A stretch of DNA of 64,000 bases from JARRKU01 sp050288425 (GTDB taxonomy: Bacteria > Desulfobacterota > Desulfobacteria > Desulfobacterales > Desulfosarcinaceae). Shown here piece by piece: positions 44,833-53,092 of this stretch. A program made the translations under genes and the position numbers. Each line of letters starts with the position of its first letter. Within the stretch, counting starts at the first letter, position 1. The notes beneath the pieces are model-generated. The model was not told the origin of the DNA. It searched no databases and saw nothing but the letters and a program-made list of their open reading frames with translations. The DNA is taken from the NCBI GenBank assembly GCA_050288425.1, contig JBNKDU010000093.1, positions 1-64,000 of the forward strand, written 5' to 3'.

Positions 44833-46047
44833 TCATTCGATGATGCGGTCCGCTTTTCTGACAAAACTCTTCGGAAATTCGATTTTCAGGTGGCTGGCGA
44901 TTCTTTTATTGAGAATCAACTTGCCCTTGGCATAGCCGATAAAAGCATAGTCGGCCATCCAATCCATGACACATCCGGTGGGGACGCTGGATCGCGCCAC
45001 GGCAATCTCCTTTGCCGAGGCGCCATTCCAGCCTTCGATACCGGAGTTGTTGCCGAGGATCAGGACATCCACCTGGGATTGCATCTGCGTGAAGGACTCC
45101 CGCCATTGCTCGAATGTGCGGGCGTATCGTTCGATAATTTCTTCCCGGATGCCCCTGCGGAACCATTCGGCATCTTTGTGGGAGGAGGGCGTGTCTCCGG
45201 CCAGGTACCCGACGCGGTCCATGCGTGTGAAGTATTTTAAGGCATAGATCAGTTTTTTGACGTGGGCGAATTCGATTGCGCCCGTGTCGCTCAATCCCCA
45301 GTCCTTCAGGATTTTTTTGCACGCGTCCGTCTGGACGAAGTCTTCCAGGGCTTTGGCGACCCGGTTCACGACCTCATCCGAGGTCTTCGGGCTGGCGGCA
45401 AGATAGTATCCGCCGGCGAGTTCGTCGAGGGGCAACAGCTTCTTTAGCACTTTGGCGGGATTGTCATGCCCTTCCTGCTTGACGGTGAAATAGGCGACCG
45501 CGTCCGGCATGGGCCAGACATCGATGCGGCGGTTGATCAGTTTATTGAGATTCTGAAAATGCGCATCGTCTCCCCCGACGCGATCGAAGTCCGAAAGTTC
45601 GAACCCTTTGTCCAGCAGGTAACTCTCCCGGGCGTCGTCGATGGTGGTGCCGATTCTGTATCGCTTCAAATCCTCCAGGGTTCTGACGCTGACGTCGCTT
45701 CGGCCGGCCAGGCCGAAAACCGAGTAAGTGGCCGGTGTCACGATCCCGATCCATTTGAACAGCTTTTCCCGGTTCGGACGACGGCTGATGGAGTAGATCA
45801 GCGCATTTTCCTTTTTTTGGGCGATGTCGTACGACTTCGCCCAGGGCAGGCTGATGATCCTGGATTTGAATCCCGCGCCGGCCAGGACCTGCTTTACGAT
45901 TTCTGTCGAGACGCCGGTGATTTTACCTTTCTGGGTAAAATTATAGGGGGGGAATTCTTCGGTATAGATGTTCAGGGTCTGGGCGCAGACGGGGCTGGCG
46001 AAGATGAAGATCAGGCTCAAAATGGCCAAGCGAATCAAAGTACTCAT
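44833..46047 (-). CDS. chimeric periplasmic protein: SBP_bac_3 domain plus ABC_sub_bind-like C-terminal lobe
   Basis: This is a 404-residue exported protein with a signal peptide (about 1-21). Residues about 22-255 form a family-3 amino-acid binding domain (YTEEFPPYNFTQKGKITGVSTEI). Residues about 265-404 do not belong to that family. They read like the C-terminal half of ABC_sub_bind proteins (RVGYLAGDTPSSHKD, VDVLILGNNSGIEGW, VPTGCVMDWMADYAFIGYAKG, LILNKRIASHLKIEFP), apparently lacking the segment before the last strand. The start at 46047 sits seven bases after GAGGAG. A minus-strand sigma-54 promoter lies 113 bases upstream. It may be a ligand-presenting partner for the Cache kinase or a second Aap receptor; both are inference. 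Confidence 0.75.
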   Translation of the reverse strand: MSTLIRLAILSLIFIFASPVCAQTLNIYTEEFPPYNFTQKGKITGVSTEIVKQVLAGAGFKSRIISLPWAKSYDIAQKKENALIYSISRRPNREKLFKWIGIVTPATYSVFGLAGRSDVSVRTLEDLKRYRIGTTIDDARESYLLDKGFELSDFDRVGGDDAHFQNLNKLINRRIDVWPMPDAVAYFTVKQEGHDNPAKVLKKLLPLDELAGGYYLAASPKTSDEVVNRVAKALEDFVQTDACKKILKDWGLSDTGAIEFAHVKKLIYALKYFTRMDRVGYLAGDTPSSHKDAEWFRRGIREEIIERYARTFEQWRESFTQMQSQVDVLILGNNSGIEGWNGASAKEIAVARSSVPTGCVMDWMADYAFIGYAKGKLILNKRIASHLKIEFPKSFVRKADRIIE

Positions 46048-46159
46048 TTCCATGCTCCTCATGCGGTTTTGCGATCATCGGCTAGGTACCTGTCCCTGTT
46101 TTATTGAATCCTCCATTCCGTTTCGATGTTGTTCTCTGTGGGTGACAGACTTCGAAAGA

Positions 46160-46174
46160 GCAAGGCTTATGCCA
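46160..46174 (-). promoter_or_regulatory. sigma-54 promoter for the binding-protein/aap operon
   Basis: On the minus strand the sequence reads TGGCATAAGCCTTGC: GG and GC are separated by exactly 10 bases, matching the TGGCAC-N5-TTGC consensus at all but one of the key positions. It lies about 113 bases before the chimeric binding-protein start. Confidence 0.65.
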
Positions 46175-46242
46175 TGCAAGAAGAAGATTGCTTCTCGGCA
46201 TCCGGGGATGGGGCCGGGTTATTTCCCGGGCACCGTATGAAA

Positions 46243-46258
46243 TGGCACGTTAATTGCC
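46243..46258 (+). promoter_or_regulatory. sigma-54 promoter for the sensor/regulator operon
   Basis: TGGCACGTTAATTGCC is a near-perfect -24/-12 element (TGGCACG-N4-TTGC, GG and GC 10 bases apart). Transcription would start about 46268, some 50 bases before the TPR-like gene. The NtrC-type regulator encoded last in the operon would therefore act on its own promoter. Confidence 0.8.
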
Positions 46259-46318
46259 GATATTCAGATAGTTAGCAAGGGAGATACCGTCCGGACGGAT
46301 CGAAACCAACGGCGCTCT

Positions 46319-47392
46319 ATGGGGGAAATGGCGGCGAGGAAGGTCGGTCCCATCGACGGCTTGAGCAGGGAGAGAATTGAGGATATAATCAAATTTGATG
46401 AAATCGTCAAAAGGATCCGTGGCTGGGATCCTGGATGGGCGTATCGAATGGAGTTCATGAAGGGCATCGGGAAACATCCATATTTTTCAAGACATTCGGT
46501 GCTTGGGATCATCGCGCTGGTGGCCCTGATGGCCGTCTGCTCCATCGGCCTTGTTCAGTGCGGCAAGGCATCGGTGGATGATGGGAAACCCGCCCAGAAG
46601 GTTCCCCGGACCATCCAGCTGGACGGCTATGCGATCCAGCTTTTCCCGACCGCTGATGAGCAATTGCGGCACGCCCTGAGATGGTATGCGGATATCGACG
46701 AAAAGAAGGCGTCTTTCGAGGCGGTGAGGGATGCCTTTCCCGACGCCCGCAACGCCCATGCCGAAGCCGGCCTGGGTCTGGCCTATCTGGCCCTGGGGCG
46801 CGACTACCGGTTGGCGACTGCGGAACAATGTCGCGGCGCCATCAGCAGATACAAAGAAATCCTGTCGGAGTATGCTGACCTGGCGCCCATTTGCGCCAAG
46901 GCCGACTGGTACATCGGATGGATCCTGGCCGACCTTCTCCATGAGCCGGGCAGGGCGGCGGGGTACTTTCAAAAGGTGGTTACCAACTATCCGGACGCAA
47001 CCCTGAATTTTAAGTCCGCCGTCCCCTGGGTTAGCCTGGTTCTTCCCCAAGTGGAGGAACGGACCCAGGCGGTATATGAACGACCGAAATATTTCTGGAG
47101 CAGTATCGCCCTGTTGGAACTCGTTCGCACCAGCGAGTCGGAAGCCGACAGGTGGTCTGCATTCGAAAAATTGTTCAACGATCCACGCAGCCGTCAAGCC
47201 ACGGAATTCGCTATACGCGCGCTGTTGCGCGGATCGCCGTCCCTGCGTCCCAAAATTGCTCCATACGCGCAACAGCATTTGAAAACCATGAAGTTCGATG
47301 ACCCTTTGGCCAAGGACATCCGTGAACTTCTGCAGAATGCCGGTCTGCTCGAGACGCCATCGCAAAACAGGCAGAAACCCGAGGCTGAATGA
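46319..47392 (+). CDS. TPR-like membrane-anchored protein, first gene of the sensor operon
   Basis: This 357-residue protein has one membrane segment (about 60-81, SVLGIIALVALMAVCSIGL) ending near a cysteine (LVQC), then a helical domain with TPR-like repeats (AHAEAGLGLAYLALG, AKADWYIGWILADLL-EPGRAAGYFQKVV). I recognise no named family. Two starts are possible: 46319 gives a 50-residue cytoplasmic leader; ATG at 46457 would make the hydrophobic part an N-terminal signal or lipoprotein-like anchor. The last bases overlap the kinase start (ATGA at 47389), so they are translationally coupled, and the protein is a likely accessory to the kinase. Confidence 0.7.
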   Translation: MGEMAARKVGPIDGLSRERIEDIIKFDEIVKRIRGWDPGWAYRMEFMKGIGKHPYFSRHSVLGIIALVALMAVCSIGLVQCGKASVDDGKPAQKVPRTIQLDGYAIQLFPTADEQLRHALRWYADIDEKKASFEAVRDAFPDARNAHAEAGLGLAYLALGRDYRLATAEQCRGAISRYKEILSEYADLAPICAKADWYIGWILADLLHEPGRAAGYFQKVVTNYPDATLNFKSAVPWVSLVLPQVEERTQAVYERPKYFWSSIALLELVRTSESEADRWSAFEKLFNDPRSRQATEFAIRALLRGSPSLRPKIAPYAQQHLKTMKFDDPLAKDIRELLQNAGLLETPSQNRQKPEAE

Positions 47393-49269
47393 AACTCGTC
47401 GCCGGATTAAAACATTCGTTTCAGGTGCGTCTCTTCGTCGCGCTGGCGGCCCTTATTCTGTTCTTCATCCCCGGTACCGGTTATTTCTCCTATTTGCAGG
47501 CGCGCAAAGCGGTAGAGAGTCAGATGCAAAACTATGCCGTAGGCACCGCCTCGCAGATCGCCGAGCGGATCCGTCAGTTTCTATCCCAGCATATGCACAG
47601 CGCCCGCCTGATCAAGGCGTTTATCGAAACACGAATGATCGATCCGGACGAGCCTATAGAATTGATCGAATATTTTTATCAGTTGAAGGAGGACCATCCC
47701 GAATTCGTGAATGTTTATTACGGCAACGAACAGGGCGAGTTCACCATGGCGCCCCCCCAGCCGGTGGAGGTGTACAAGATGTACGATCCACGCCGCCGCC
47801 CCTGGTATAAAGGCGCCCTCGCGGCCAAGGGGGAGAACTGGACCCGGGTCTATCTGTTTGCCTCCACGCAGAATCCGGGGATTACCGCCTCCATACCGAT
47901 CTACAATAAGGATGGCGGTATCGCGGGCGTATGCGGCATCGATATCGACTTGTCAACGTTTTCAAGGTTTCTCAAGGGCATCAAAATCGGAAACCAGGGC
48001 TATGCTTACATTATCGAAAACCGACACGGTCGCGTGATCGCGCATCCGGACCTGGCCCAACGATCCTGGGATCCCCTGCACATCCAGTTGTTGAGCACCT
48101 GCCTGTCCGATCTGAAGGCTGCCGGAAAACAGGCCGGACTGACCACGTTTCAGGGAGAATACTTCCTGACGGCCTATAGCGATTACCCGGATAACGACTG
48201 GACCGTGGGGGTGACGCTCCCCATGACAGAGTTCCTGAGCCATATTCAGTCCATCAAGAATGCCACCATTTCCTTCGTGCTCATCGGCATGATGCTCTGC
48301 TCCGGGCTCAGTTACCTGCTGACGCTGGCCATATCCCGGCCTTTGAACGGCCTGCAACAGGGGATTCGGCGGGTGAGCAGCGGCGACCTGGATTACCGTG
48401 TCGATCCTCCCGGGTTGGATTTCGCGGATTCGCTGGCCCACTCCTACAACCAGATGGCGGCATCGTTGCGATCGAGCCAGGAGGAGTTGAAGCGCACCTA
48501 TTTCGAATTGGTGGAGAAAGAGAAAATGGCTGCCCTCGGACAAATGACGGCCGGCATCGCCCACGAATTGAAAAATCCGCTGGGCGTCATTCTGGGGTCG
48601 GCCCAGGTAGTCGCCAATCGAGAGCGCCCCATGGAAATGCGTGAGGAAGCCGCAGACTTTATCATTCAAGAGATCGAGCGGCTCGATAAGACCATCAAGT
48701 CGTTCCTCGCATTCTCCAAGCCTGCGCCGCCGGACTTCGCTTTCGCCGACCTTAACCAGTTGCTGGAAGAGACATCGGCCGCCACCGAGGCCCAGATGGT
48801 GCGGCGGAAAATCGCCGTGGAGAAGCATCTGGCCCCGGAGCCCGGACGCTGCCGGGTCGACAAGGATCAGATTCGACAGGTTTTCTGGAATATCCTGATC
48901 AATGCTGTCCAGGCCATGCCGGAAGGCGGGTCCATGCAAATCGCCTCGCACTACCGGCCGGTGGGGACGTGCGGCGACGCATCGGAAGCGTCGTGCATCC
49001 CGCTGGGGCCCACGCATCAATTGGTGATCACTTTCAAGGACAACGGCGTCGGGATATCGGACGACCAGGTCCCGAAGATCTTCGATCCCTTCGTCAGCTA
49101 TCGCAGCGACGGCATCGGATTGGGATTGTCCATCGTCTCCCAGATTCTCAAGCTGCATCAAGCGGATATTCTGGTCGAAAGCGATATAGGGAAAGGGACG
49201 ACCTTTACATTAATCTTCCCATGTGTGAGTCATCATGAAGAAAAAGAAAGCCAAAGCGCTCATCGTTGA
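47389..49269 (+). CDS. dCache sensor histidine kinase with amino-acid-binding motif
   Basis: This is a 626-residue NtrB/AtoS-like membrane kinase. Membrane segments at about 14-34 and 292-312 enclose a dCache_1 domain. In it, Tyr132, Arg137, Trp139, Tyr140, Tyr155 and Asp185 reproduce the spacing of the amino-acid motif (dCache_1AA) described for PctA-type receptors (YDPRRRPWY ... VY ... GIDID). A HAMP (about 313-365), HisKA (AGIAHELKNPLGVILG) and HATPase_c (NILINAVQAMPEGG, DNGVGISDD, GIGLGLSIVSQIL) follow. It overlaps the regulator gene by 35 bases, so the pair is a two-component system. It probably senses extracellular amino acids. Confidence 0.92.
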   Translation: MKLVAGLKHSFQVRLFVALAALILFFIPGTGYFSYLQARKAVESQMQNYAVGTASQIAERIRQFLSQHMHSARLIKAFIETRMIDPDEPIELIEYFYQLKEDHPEFVNVYYGNEQGEFTMAPPQPVEVYKMYDPRRRPWYKGALAAKGENWTRVYLFASTQNPGITASIPIYNKDGGIAGVCGIDIDLSTFSRFLKGIKIGNQGYAYIIENRHGRVIAHPDLAQRSWDPLHIQLLSTCLSDLKAAGKQAGLTTFQGEYFLTAYSDYPDNDWTVGVTLPMTEFLSHIQSIKNATISFVLIGMMLCSGLSYLLTLAISRPLNGLQQGIRRVSSGDLDYRVDPPGLDFADSLAHSYNQMAASLRSSQEELKRTYFELVEKEKMAALGQMTAGIAHELKNPLGVILGSAQVVANRERPMEMREEAADFIIQEIERLDKTIKSFLAFSKPAPPDFAFADLNQLLEETSAATEAQMVRRKIAVEKHLAPEPGRCRVDKDQIRQVFWNILINAVQAMPEGGSMQIASHYRPVGTCGDASEASCIPLGPTHQLVITFKDNGVGISDDQVPKIFDPFVSYRSDGIGLGLSIVSQILKLHQADILVESDIGKGTTFTLIFPCVSHHEEKESQSAHR

Positions 49270-50623
49270 AGACGAATCACGCATGCGCCGTGTGCTGATC
49301 ATGCTGCTCAGTGATTTCGACCTGGAGTTTGTCGAAGCGGTGGACGGCCTTCAGGCGGTGGATGCGTTCGATGCGGAACGTTTCGATCTCGTCATCACGG
49401 ACATCAAATTGCCCCAATCCAATGGCATGGATGTATTGACCCATGTAAAGGAAAAGGATCCGGACCTGCCCGTTATCGTGATCACCGCTTTTGGGTCCAT
49501 CGACAACGCCGTCAAGGCGATCCGCCACGGCGCATTCGATTATGTCACCAAGCCCTTCAAGGAGGAGCGCCTGCGGGAATGTGTCAAGAAGGCCTTGCAC
49601 ATCAGCCGGCTGACATCGGAGGTGCGCTACCTGCGCCAGGAAGTGGAGGGAAAATACAATTTCGACAACATTATCGGCAACTCGCCGCAAATCTGCAAAC
49701 TCCTGCAGCTAGCGGGCGATGTGGCCCGTACCGATACCAGCGTGCTGATCACCGGGGAAAGCGGCACCGGCAAAGAACTGCTCAGCCGGGCGATTCATTA
49801 CAACAGCCACCGCTCCGCGGGGCCTTTCCTGCCGGTGAATTGCGCCGCGATTCCCTCGACATTGCTGGAAGCCGAATTGTTCGGGTACGAGAAGGGCGCC
49901 TTCACCGGCGCCGACCGGCAGCAGAAGGGCAAATTCGAGATGGCCTCCGGCGGCACGTTGTTTCTGGACGAGATCGGCGATATGGGCATGCAGGTCCAGG
50001 CCAAACTGCTGCGCATCCTGGAAGGGCAGCAATTCGAGCGGCTGGGCGGCTCGAAGCATATCCAGACGGACGTGCGGATCATTGCGGCCACCAACCGGAA
50101 TTTGAAAAAGATGGTCGAGGAGAAGCAGTTTCGAAACGATCTCTTCTTTCGTATCAATGTCTTTCCTCTCCAGATTCCGCCCCTGCGGGAACATCGCGAT
50201 GACATCCCCCTGCTGTGCAACTATTTCGTCCACAAATTCAGCCAGGCATTGGGCCGGAAGACGCCCCAGTTGACCCAGCCGGCGCTGAATGACCTGAAAC
50301 GGCATCATTGGGGGGGCAACATCCGGGAATTGAAAAATGTCATCGAGCGCGCGATGATTCTCTGCCGAAGCGGGCAAATCACTTCCCGTCACTTGATCCT
50401 GCACGAGTCGCCCGAGGCGCGCATGGACAATATGTCCATCGACCAGATCGTTTCATTCCTGATCGGGGATACGGGAATCGACCTCGATGACCTGGAACGT
50501 CGTCTCCTGATGGAAGCCATGAGCGTGGCCAAACAGAATGTATCCAAGGCGGCCAGGTTGTTGGGGCTGACGCGGGCGACCTTGCGTTATCGTCTCGAAA
50601 AGATCACCGACCCATCCAACTAG
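49235..50623 (+). CDS. NtrC-family sigma-54-dependent response regulator
   Basis: This is a 462-residue activator. The receiver domain (residues 1-120) has VEDESRMRR, the phospho-aspartate in DLVITDIKLPQ, and KPFKEERL. The AAA+ domain (about 140-375) has Walker A GESGTGKELL, the sigma-54 contact loop GAFTGA, Walker B GGTLFLDEIGD and the arginine region. A Fis-type HTH (AKQNVSKAARLLGLTRATLRYRLEKI) closes the protein. It needs RpoN, and sigma-54 promoters are found just upstream of its own operon and of the divergent transporter operon. Its partner is the overlapping kinase. Confidence 0.96.
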   Translation: MKKKKAKALIVEDESRMRRVLIMLLSDFDLEFVEAVDGLQAVDAFDAERFDLVITDIKLPQSNGMDVLTHVKEKDPDLPVIVITAFGSIDNAVKAIRHGAFDYVTKPFKEERLRECVKKALHISRLTSEVRYLRQEVEGKYNFDNIIGNSPQICKLLQLAGDVARTDTSVLITGESGTGKELLSRAIHYNSHRSAGPFLPVNCAAIPSTLLEAELFGYEKGAFTGADRQQKGKFEMASGGTLFLDEIGDMGMQVQAKLLRILEGQQFERLGGSKHIQTDVRIIAATNRNLKKMVEEKQFRNDLFFRINVFPLQIPPLREHRDDIPLLCNYFVHKFSQALGRKTPQLTQPALNDLKRHHWGGNIRELKNVIERAMILCRSGQITSRHLILHESPEARMDNMSIDQIVSFLIGDTGIDLDDLERRLLMEAMSVAKQNVSKAARLLGLTRATLRYRLEKITDPSN

Positions 50624-50835
50624 CCGCATTGCATTTCCCCCAACGTTGCATAAAAAAGGAGACAACGAATAATTCACACGATCGTTTCAATGGTAGGGTG
50701 AATTTGATCATCTCATCCATTTTGGTCGATTTGCGCATACATGGGTGCATCCACTAGCACGCGTACTTCGCCATCAATCCTGAAAATTAGATGGATTCCT
50801 TGCCTCCAGATGAACCTAAAATGCGAATGGTTCCC

Positions 50836-50851
50836 TGGCATTCTTTTTGAA
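50836..50851 (+). promoter_or_regulatory. weak sigma-54-like element before korD
   Basis: TGGCATTCTTTTTGAA has the GG of the -24 element and TTG of the -12 element at correct spacing, but the usual GC is GA. It lies 43 bases before korD, in a 270-base gap that holds no gene. It is a candidate only. Confidence 0.3.
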
Positions 50852-50893
50852 TAGGGAGAGTTTGCTTTTAACCAAAGGAGAGGTCGAGGGCCG

Positions 50894-51136
50894 ATGAAGA
50901 AAACCACCACGGTTGAATTGAACATCCACACGGAATGGTGTAAGGGCTGCGGCATCTGCGTCGCCTTTTGCCCCAGGCAGGTACTGGAATTGAACCGGCA
51001 GGACAAATCCGAAGTCGCCCGTCTCGAAGATTGCATCGCATGCAGGATGTGCATGTTGCGGTGTCCGGATCTGGCCATCGAGATGTCTGCGAAACAAAGG
51101 GAAACGGAGAACCGGAATGACAGCCCCGAATGTTAA
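50894..51136 (+). CDS. korD: 2-oxoacid:ferredoxin oxidoreductase delta (ferredoxin) subunit
   Basis: This is an 80-residue 2[4Fe-4S] ferredoxin-type subunit with two clusters (CKGCGICVAFCP and CIACRMCMLRCP). It carries electrons out of the TPP enzyme. The start follows AAAGGAGAGG at a slightly long distance. The gene overlaps korA by 20 bases, and the order korD-korA-korB-korC is that of 2-oxoglutarate ferredoxin oxidoreductases. Confidence 0.9.
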   Translation: MKKTTTVELNIHTEWCKGCGICVAFCPRQVLELNRQDKSEVARLEDCIACRMCMLRCPDLAIEMSAKQRETENRNDSPEC

Positions 51137-52268
51137 ATTCGTGCAGGGCAACGAAGCGTGCGTAGAAGGGGCCTTGTACGCCGGCCTGAATTTTTATGCC
51201 GGCTATCCCATAACGCCTTCAACGGAAATCGCCGAATCGCTGTCCGGGAGACTTCCCGAGAGGGGCGGCAGGTTCATTCAGATGGAGGATGAGATTGCCT
51301 CCATGTGCGCCATCGTCGGTGCGTCGCTTACCGGACACAAGGTGCTCACGGCCACCAGTGGTCCGGGTTTTTCTTTAAAACAGGAGGCCTTGGGCTTTGC
51401 CGTGATGGCCGAAATTCCCTGCGTGGTGGTGAACGTGCAGCGGGGCGGGCCGTCCACCGGCATTCCCACCCATGTCAGCCAGGGCGACGTGAACCAGGCC
51501 CGCTGGGGTACCCATGGCGATCACTCCATCGTGGTACTCACCGCATCCAACCATCAGGATGTGTTTTACATGACGGTGGAGGCTTTCAACATCGCCGAGA
51601 CGTATCGTACGCCGGTTGTCCTGTTGCTCGACGAGGTGGTGGGCCACATGCGCGAGCAGTTGACCATTCCCGCTCCGGGCGCCATCGAACTGACAGAACG
51701 ATTGCGTACGGCGGTAAAAGAAGGCGTCGATTATCACCCCTATCTGCCGCGCGATGACGGCCGTTTGCCCATGAGCGATTTCGGCGGGGTGCACCGCTAC
51801 AATGTCACCGGACTCTACCACGACATGTGGGGTTTTCCTTCTGACAATCCGAATGTCGTTCACGGCCTGATCCGGCACCTGATCGATAAAATCGAAAACA
51901 ATGTCCACCGCATCGCCCGCTATAAGGAGCATTGCATGGAGGATGCGGACGTCGTGCTGATCTCTTATGGTTCCGCCGCCAGATCGGCGCTGCATGTGGT
52001 GCAAAACCTTCGCGCCAGCAACGAACGGATCGGCTTGTTGGAACTGCAGACGTTGTGGCCGTTTCCCGCCGGAATCGTGGCCCGGAAATGTGCATCGGCC
52101 AGACAGGTGGTAGTGGTGGAAATGAACACCGGCCAGATCTGCCGCGAGGTGCGATCGTCCGTATCCGATGCCGATAAGGTGTTCCTGGCGAACCGGATCG
52201 ATGGCGTGTTGATCACGCCGGCCGACATCAAAGCGCAATTGCGGGTAATCGGCGGCAGAGGAGTATAA
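51117..52268 (+). CDS. korA: 2-oxoacid:ferredoxin oxidoreductase alpha subunit
   Basis: This 383-residue subunit combines the pyrimidine-binding and transketolase C-terminal-like domains. Signatures are QGNEACVEGALYAGLNFYAGYPITPSTEI, EDEIASMCAIVGASLTGHKVLTATSGPG, and the C-terminal VLISYGSAAR. With KorB it oxidises a 2-oxoacid to the acyl-CoA with reduced ferredoxin. 2-Oxoglutarate is the most likely substrate given the adjacent glutamate dehydrogenase, but a branched-chain 2-oxoacid enzyme (VorABCD) cannot be excluded by sequence. The start has GGAGAA upstream. Confidence 0.9.
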   Translation: MTAPNVKFVQGNEACVEGALYAGLNFYAGYPITPSTEIAESLSGRLPERGGRFIQMEDEIASMCAIVGASLTGHKVLTATSGPGFSLKQEALGFAVMAEIPCVVVNVQRGGPSTGIPTHVSQGDVNQARWGTHGDHSIVVLTASNHQDVFYMTVEAFNIAETYRTPVVLLLDEVVGHMREQLTIPAPGAIELTERLRTAVKEGVDYHPYLPRDDGRLPMSDFGGVHRYNVTGLYHDMWGFPSDNPNVVHGLIRHLIDKIENNVHRIARYKEHCMEDADVVLISYGSAARSALHVVQNLRASNERIGLLELQTLWPFPAGIVARKCASARQVVVVEMNTGQICREVRSSVSDADKVFLANRIDGVLITPADIKAQLRVIGGRGV

Positions 52269-52269
52269 A

Positions 52270-53073
52270 ATGATCAGGCAGTATATTCGAGAGCGATTCT
52301 TCCCCCATTTGTGGTGTCCGGGATGCGGTCACGGTATCGTGCTCAACAACCTGATTCGGGCCGTCGATGATATGGGACTGCAGAAGAAAGATATCGTCAT
52401 GGTATCCGGCATCGGTTGTTCATCGCGTATCGCCGGATATCTGGACGTTCACACCTTGCATACCTTGCACGGCCGTGCCTTGGCCTTTTCCACCGGCGTG
52501 AAGTTGAGCCGACCGGAGCTCAATGTAATCGTTCCCATGGGCGACGGCGACGCCCTGGCCATCGGCGGAAATCACTTCATCCACGCCGCCCGTCGCAATA
52601 TCGATATCACCGCTCTGGTGATGAACAATCGCATTTACGGCATGACGGGTGGACAGTACTCCCCGCTGTCCGGGCAGGGCGCACTGGCCACCACAGCGCC
52701 CTTCGGCAATATCGACCAGGGATTTGACGTGGTTGCGCTGGCCCGGGCTGCAGGTGCAACCTTCGTGGCCCGCACGTCGGTGTTCCATGTCCACGAGGTT
52801 CGGAAACTGATCGCGCGGGCCATTGCCCATCCGGGATTTGCCGTCGTGGAAGTGATGAGCCAGTGTCCGACCTATTTCGGGCGCAAGAACAAAGAGGGCG
52901 GCGCCGTGGAGATGATGAAGCTTTTCAAGGAGCGCACCGCCCGGCTGGGATCCAAGCAGGCCGCTGGAGATAAGAGTCTGCGCGGCGTATTTGTGGAGAA
53001 ACATCAGCCGGAATATTGCGAGCAGTATGAACGCATCATCCATTCCGCTCAATTGAACGCGAACCTTGCATAA
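52270..53073 (+). CDS. korB: 2-oxoacid:ferredoxin oxidoreductase beta (TPP-binding) subunit
   Basis: This is a 267-residue subunit with the TPP fold. The N-terminal LWCPGCGHGIVLNN and GIGCSSR are cluster and TPP contact motifs of this family. The diphosphate-binding motif GDGDALAIGGNHF ends with ALVMNNRIYGMTGGQYSP. It begins one base after the korA stop region, is in tight operon arrangement, and forms the catalytic core with KorA. Confidence 0.93.
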   Translation: MIRQYIRERFFPHLWCPGCGHGIVLNNLIRAVDDMGLQKKDIVMVSGIGCSSRIAGYLDVHTLHTLHGRALAFSTGVKLSRPELNVIVPMGDGDALAIGGNHFIHAARRNIDITALVMNNRIYGMTGGQYSPLSGQGALATTAPFGNIDQGFDVVALARAAGATFVARTSVFHVHEVRKLIARAIAHPGFAVVEVMSQCPTYFGRKNKEGGAVEMMKLFKERTARLGSKQAAGDKSLRGVFVEKHQPEYCEQYERIIHSAQLNANLA

Positions 53074-53092
53074 GAAAGATGGCAAAAATACA

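Noticed and set aside
53066..53092. Earlier TTG start for korC
   Set aside because: It lies inside korB coding sequence and adds residues not seen in gamma subunits.
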